Part shown: positions 22,674-22,696 of the stretch, piece after piece
How positions within the stretch are numbered: position 1 is the first letter of the stretch
Layout of the letters: each line of letters opens with the position of its first letter
Source: Clostridiales bacterium
Lineage (GTDB): Bacteria > Bacillota > Clostridia > Christensenellales > CAG-138
Reading direction: 5' to 3'
Assembly: GCA_031270585.1 (NCBI GenBank)
Contig: JAISXK010000143.1
Span: forward strand, 1 to 22,696
DNA length: 22,696 nucleotides
Made by a program: the position numbers and the translations under genes
The notes under the pieces: model-generated
Told to the model about the DNA's origin: nothing
Seen by the model: only the letters and a program-made list of their open reading frames with translations
The model's database searches: none

Positions 22674-22696
22674 TGTAGTAAAATAAGTGTGTGAAA

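Overview
The window looks like part of a chromosome from an anaerobic, GC-rich member of the Bacillota (class Clostridia is my best guess). Reasons: the oxygen-independent (cobalt-early) cobalamin pathway, a CIRCE heat-shock operator, several lipobox-type lipoproteins, cobalamin riboswitches that end in intrinsic terminators, and strong GGAGG-type ribosome binding sites. No rRNA, tRNA, CRISPR array, transposase or phage gene was seen.

Layout. (1) Positions 12581 down to 1, minus strand: one tightly packed cobalamin operon in the order cbiD, cbiF, cbiG, cbiH, cbiJ, cbiET, cbiA, cobT, cobU, cobS, cobC, cbiB, then a cobD-cbiC fusion that runs off the left edge. Every junction after cbiF overlaps by 4-14 bases or abuts, which suggests translational coupling. 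Only the cbiD-cbiF junction is open, and it holds ten tandem heptanucleotides. (2) Positions 12582-13251: a divergent control region with two opposite promoters. Each feeds a cobalamin riboswitch and a terminator: a compact one facing cbiD and a full-size one facing cbiK. (3) Positions 13252-18384, plus strand: a riboswitch-controlled surface and uptake operon with a lipoprotein-anchored CbiK-type chelatase, a two-domain lipoprotein of unknown function, and a BtuF/BtuC/BtuD-like ABC importer whose ATPase carries an extra C-terminal domain. (4) Positions 18431-19049: a small heat-shock protein gene (minus strand) with a CIRCE operator. (5) Positions 19330-22611, plus strand: an iron-flavoured block with an unusual MocR-like regulator, a FeoA-domain protein and an FTR1 iron permease.

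How the genes work together. The minus operon covers ring contraction, methylation, amidation and lower-ligand assembly of cobalamin. CbiL, CbiP, a corrinoid adenosyltransferase and a cytoplasmic cobaltochelatase are not in view and may lie beyond the left edge or elsewhere. The plus operon probably captures corrinoid, cobalt or another tetrapyrrole at the cell surface and imports it. Both units should be repressed when cobalamin is plentiful.

Most unusual items: the MocR-like regulator has a metallothionein-like run of nine cysteines between its DNA-binding and aminotransferase domains, and it has lost the PLP-binding lysine; the CbiK is exported; CobD and CbiC are fused; a 16-bp palindrome (GTTAG-N6-CTAAC) is shared by the upstream regions of the regulator and the iron permease; and a long hairpin overlaps the feoA ribosome binding site.
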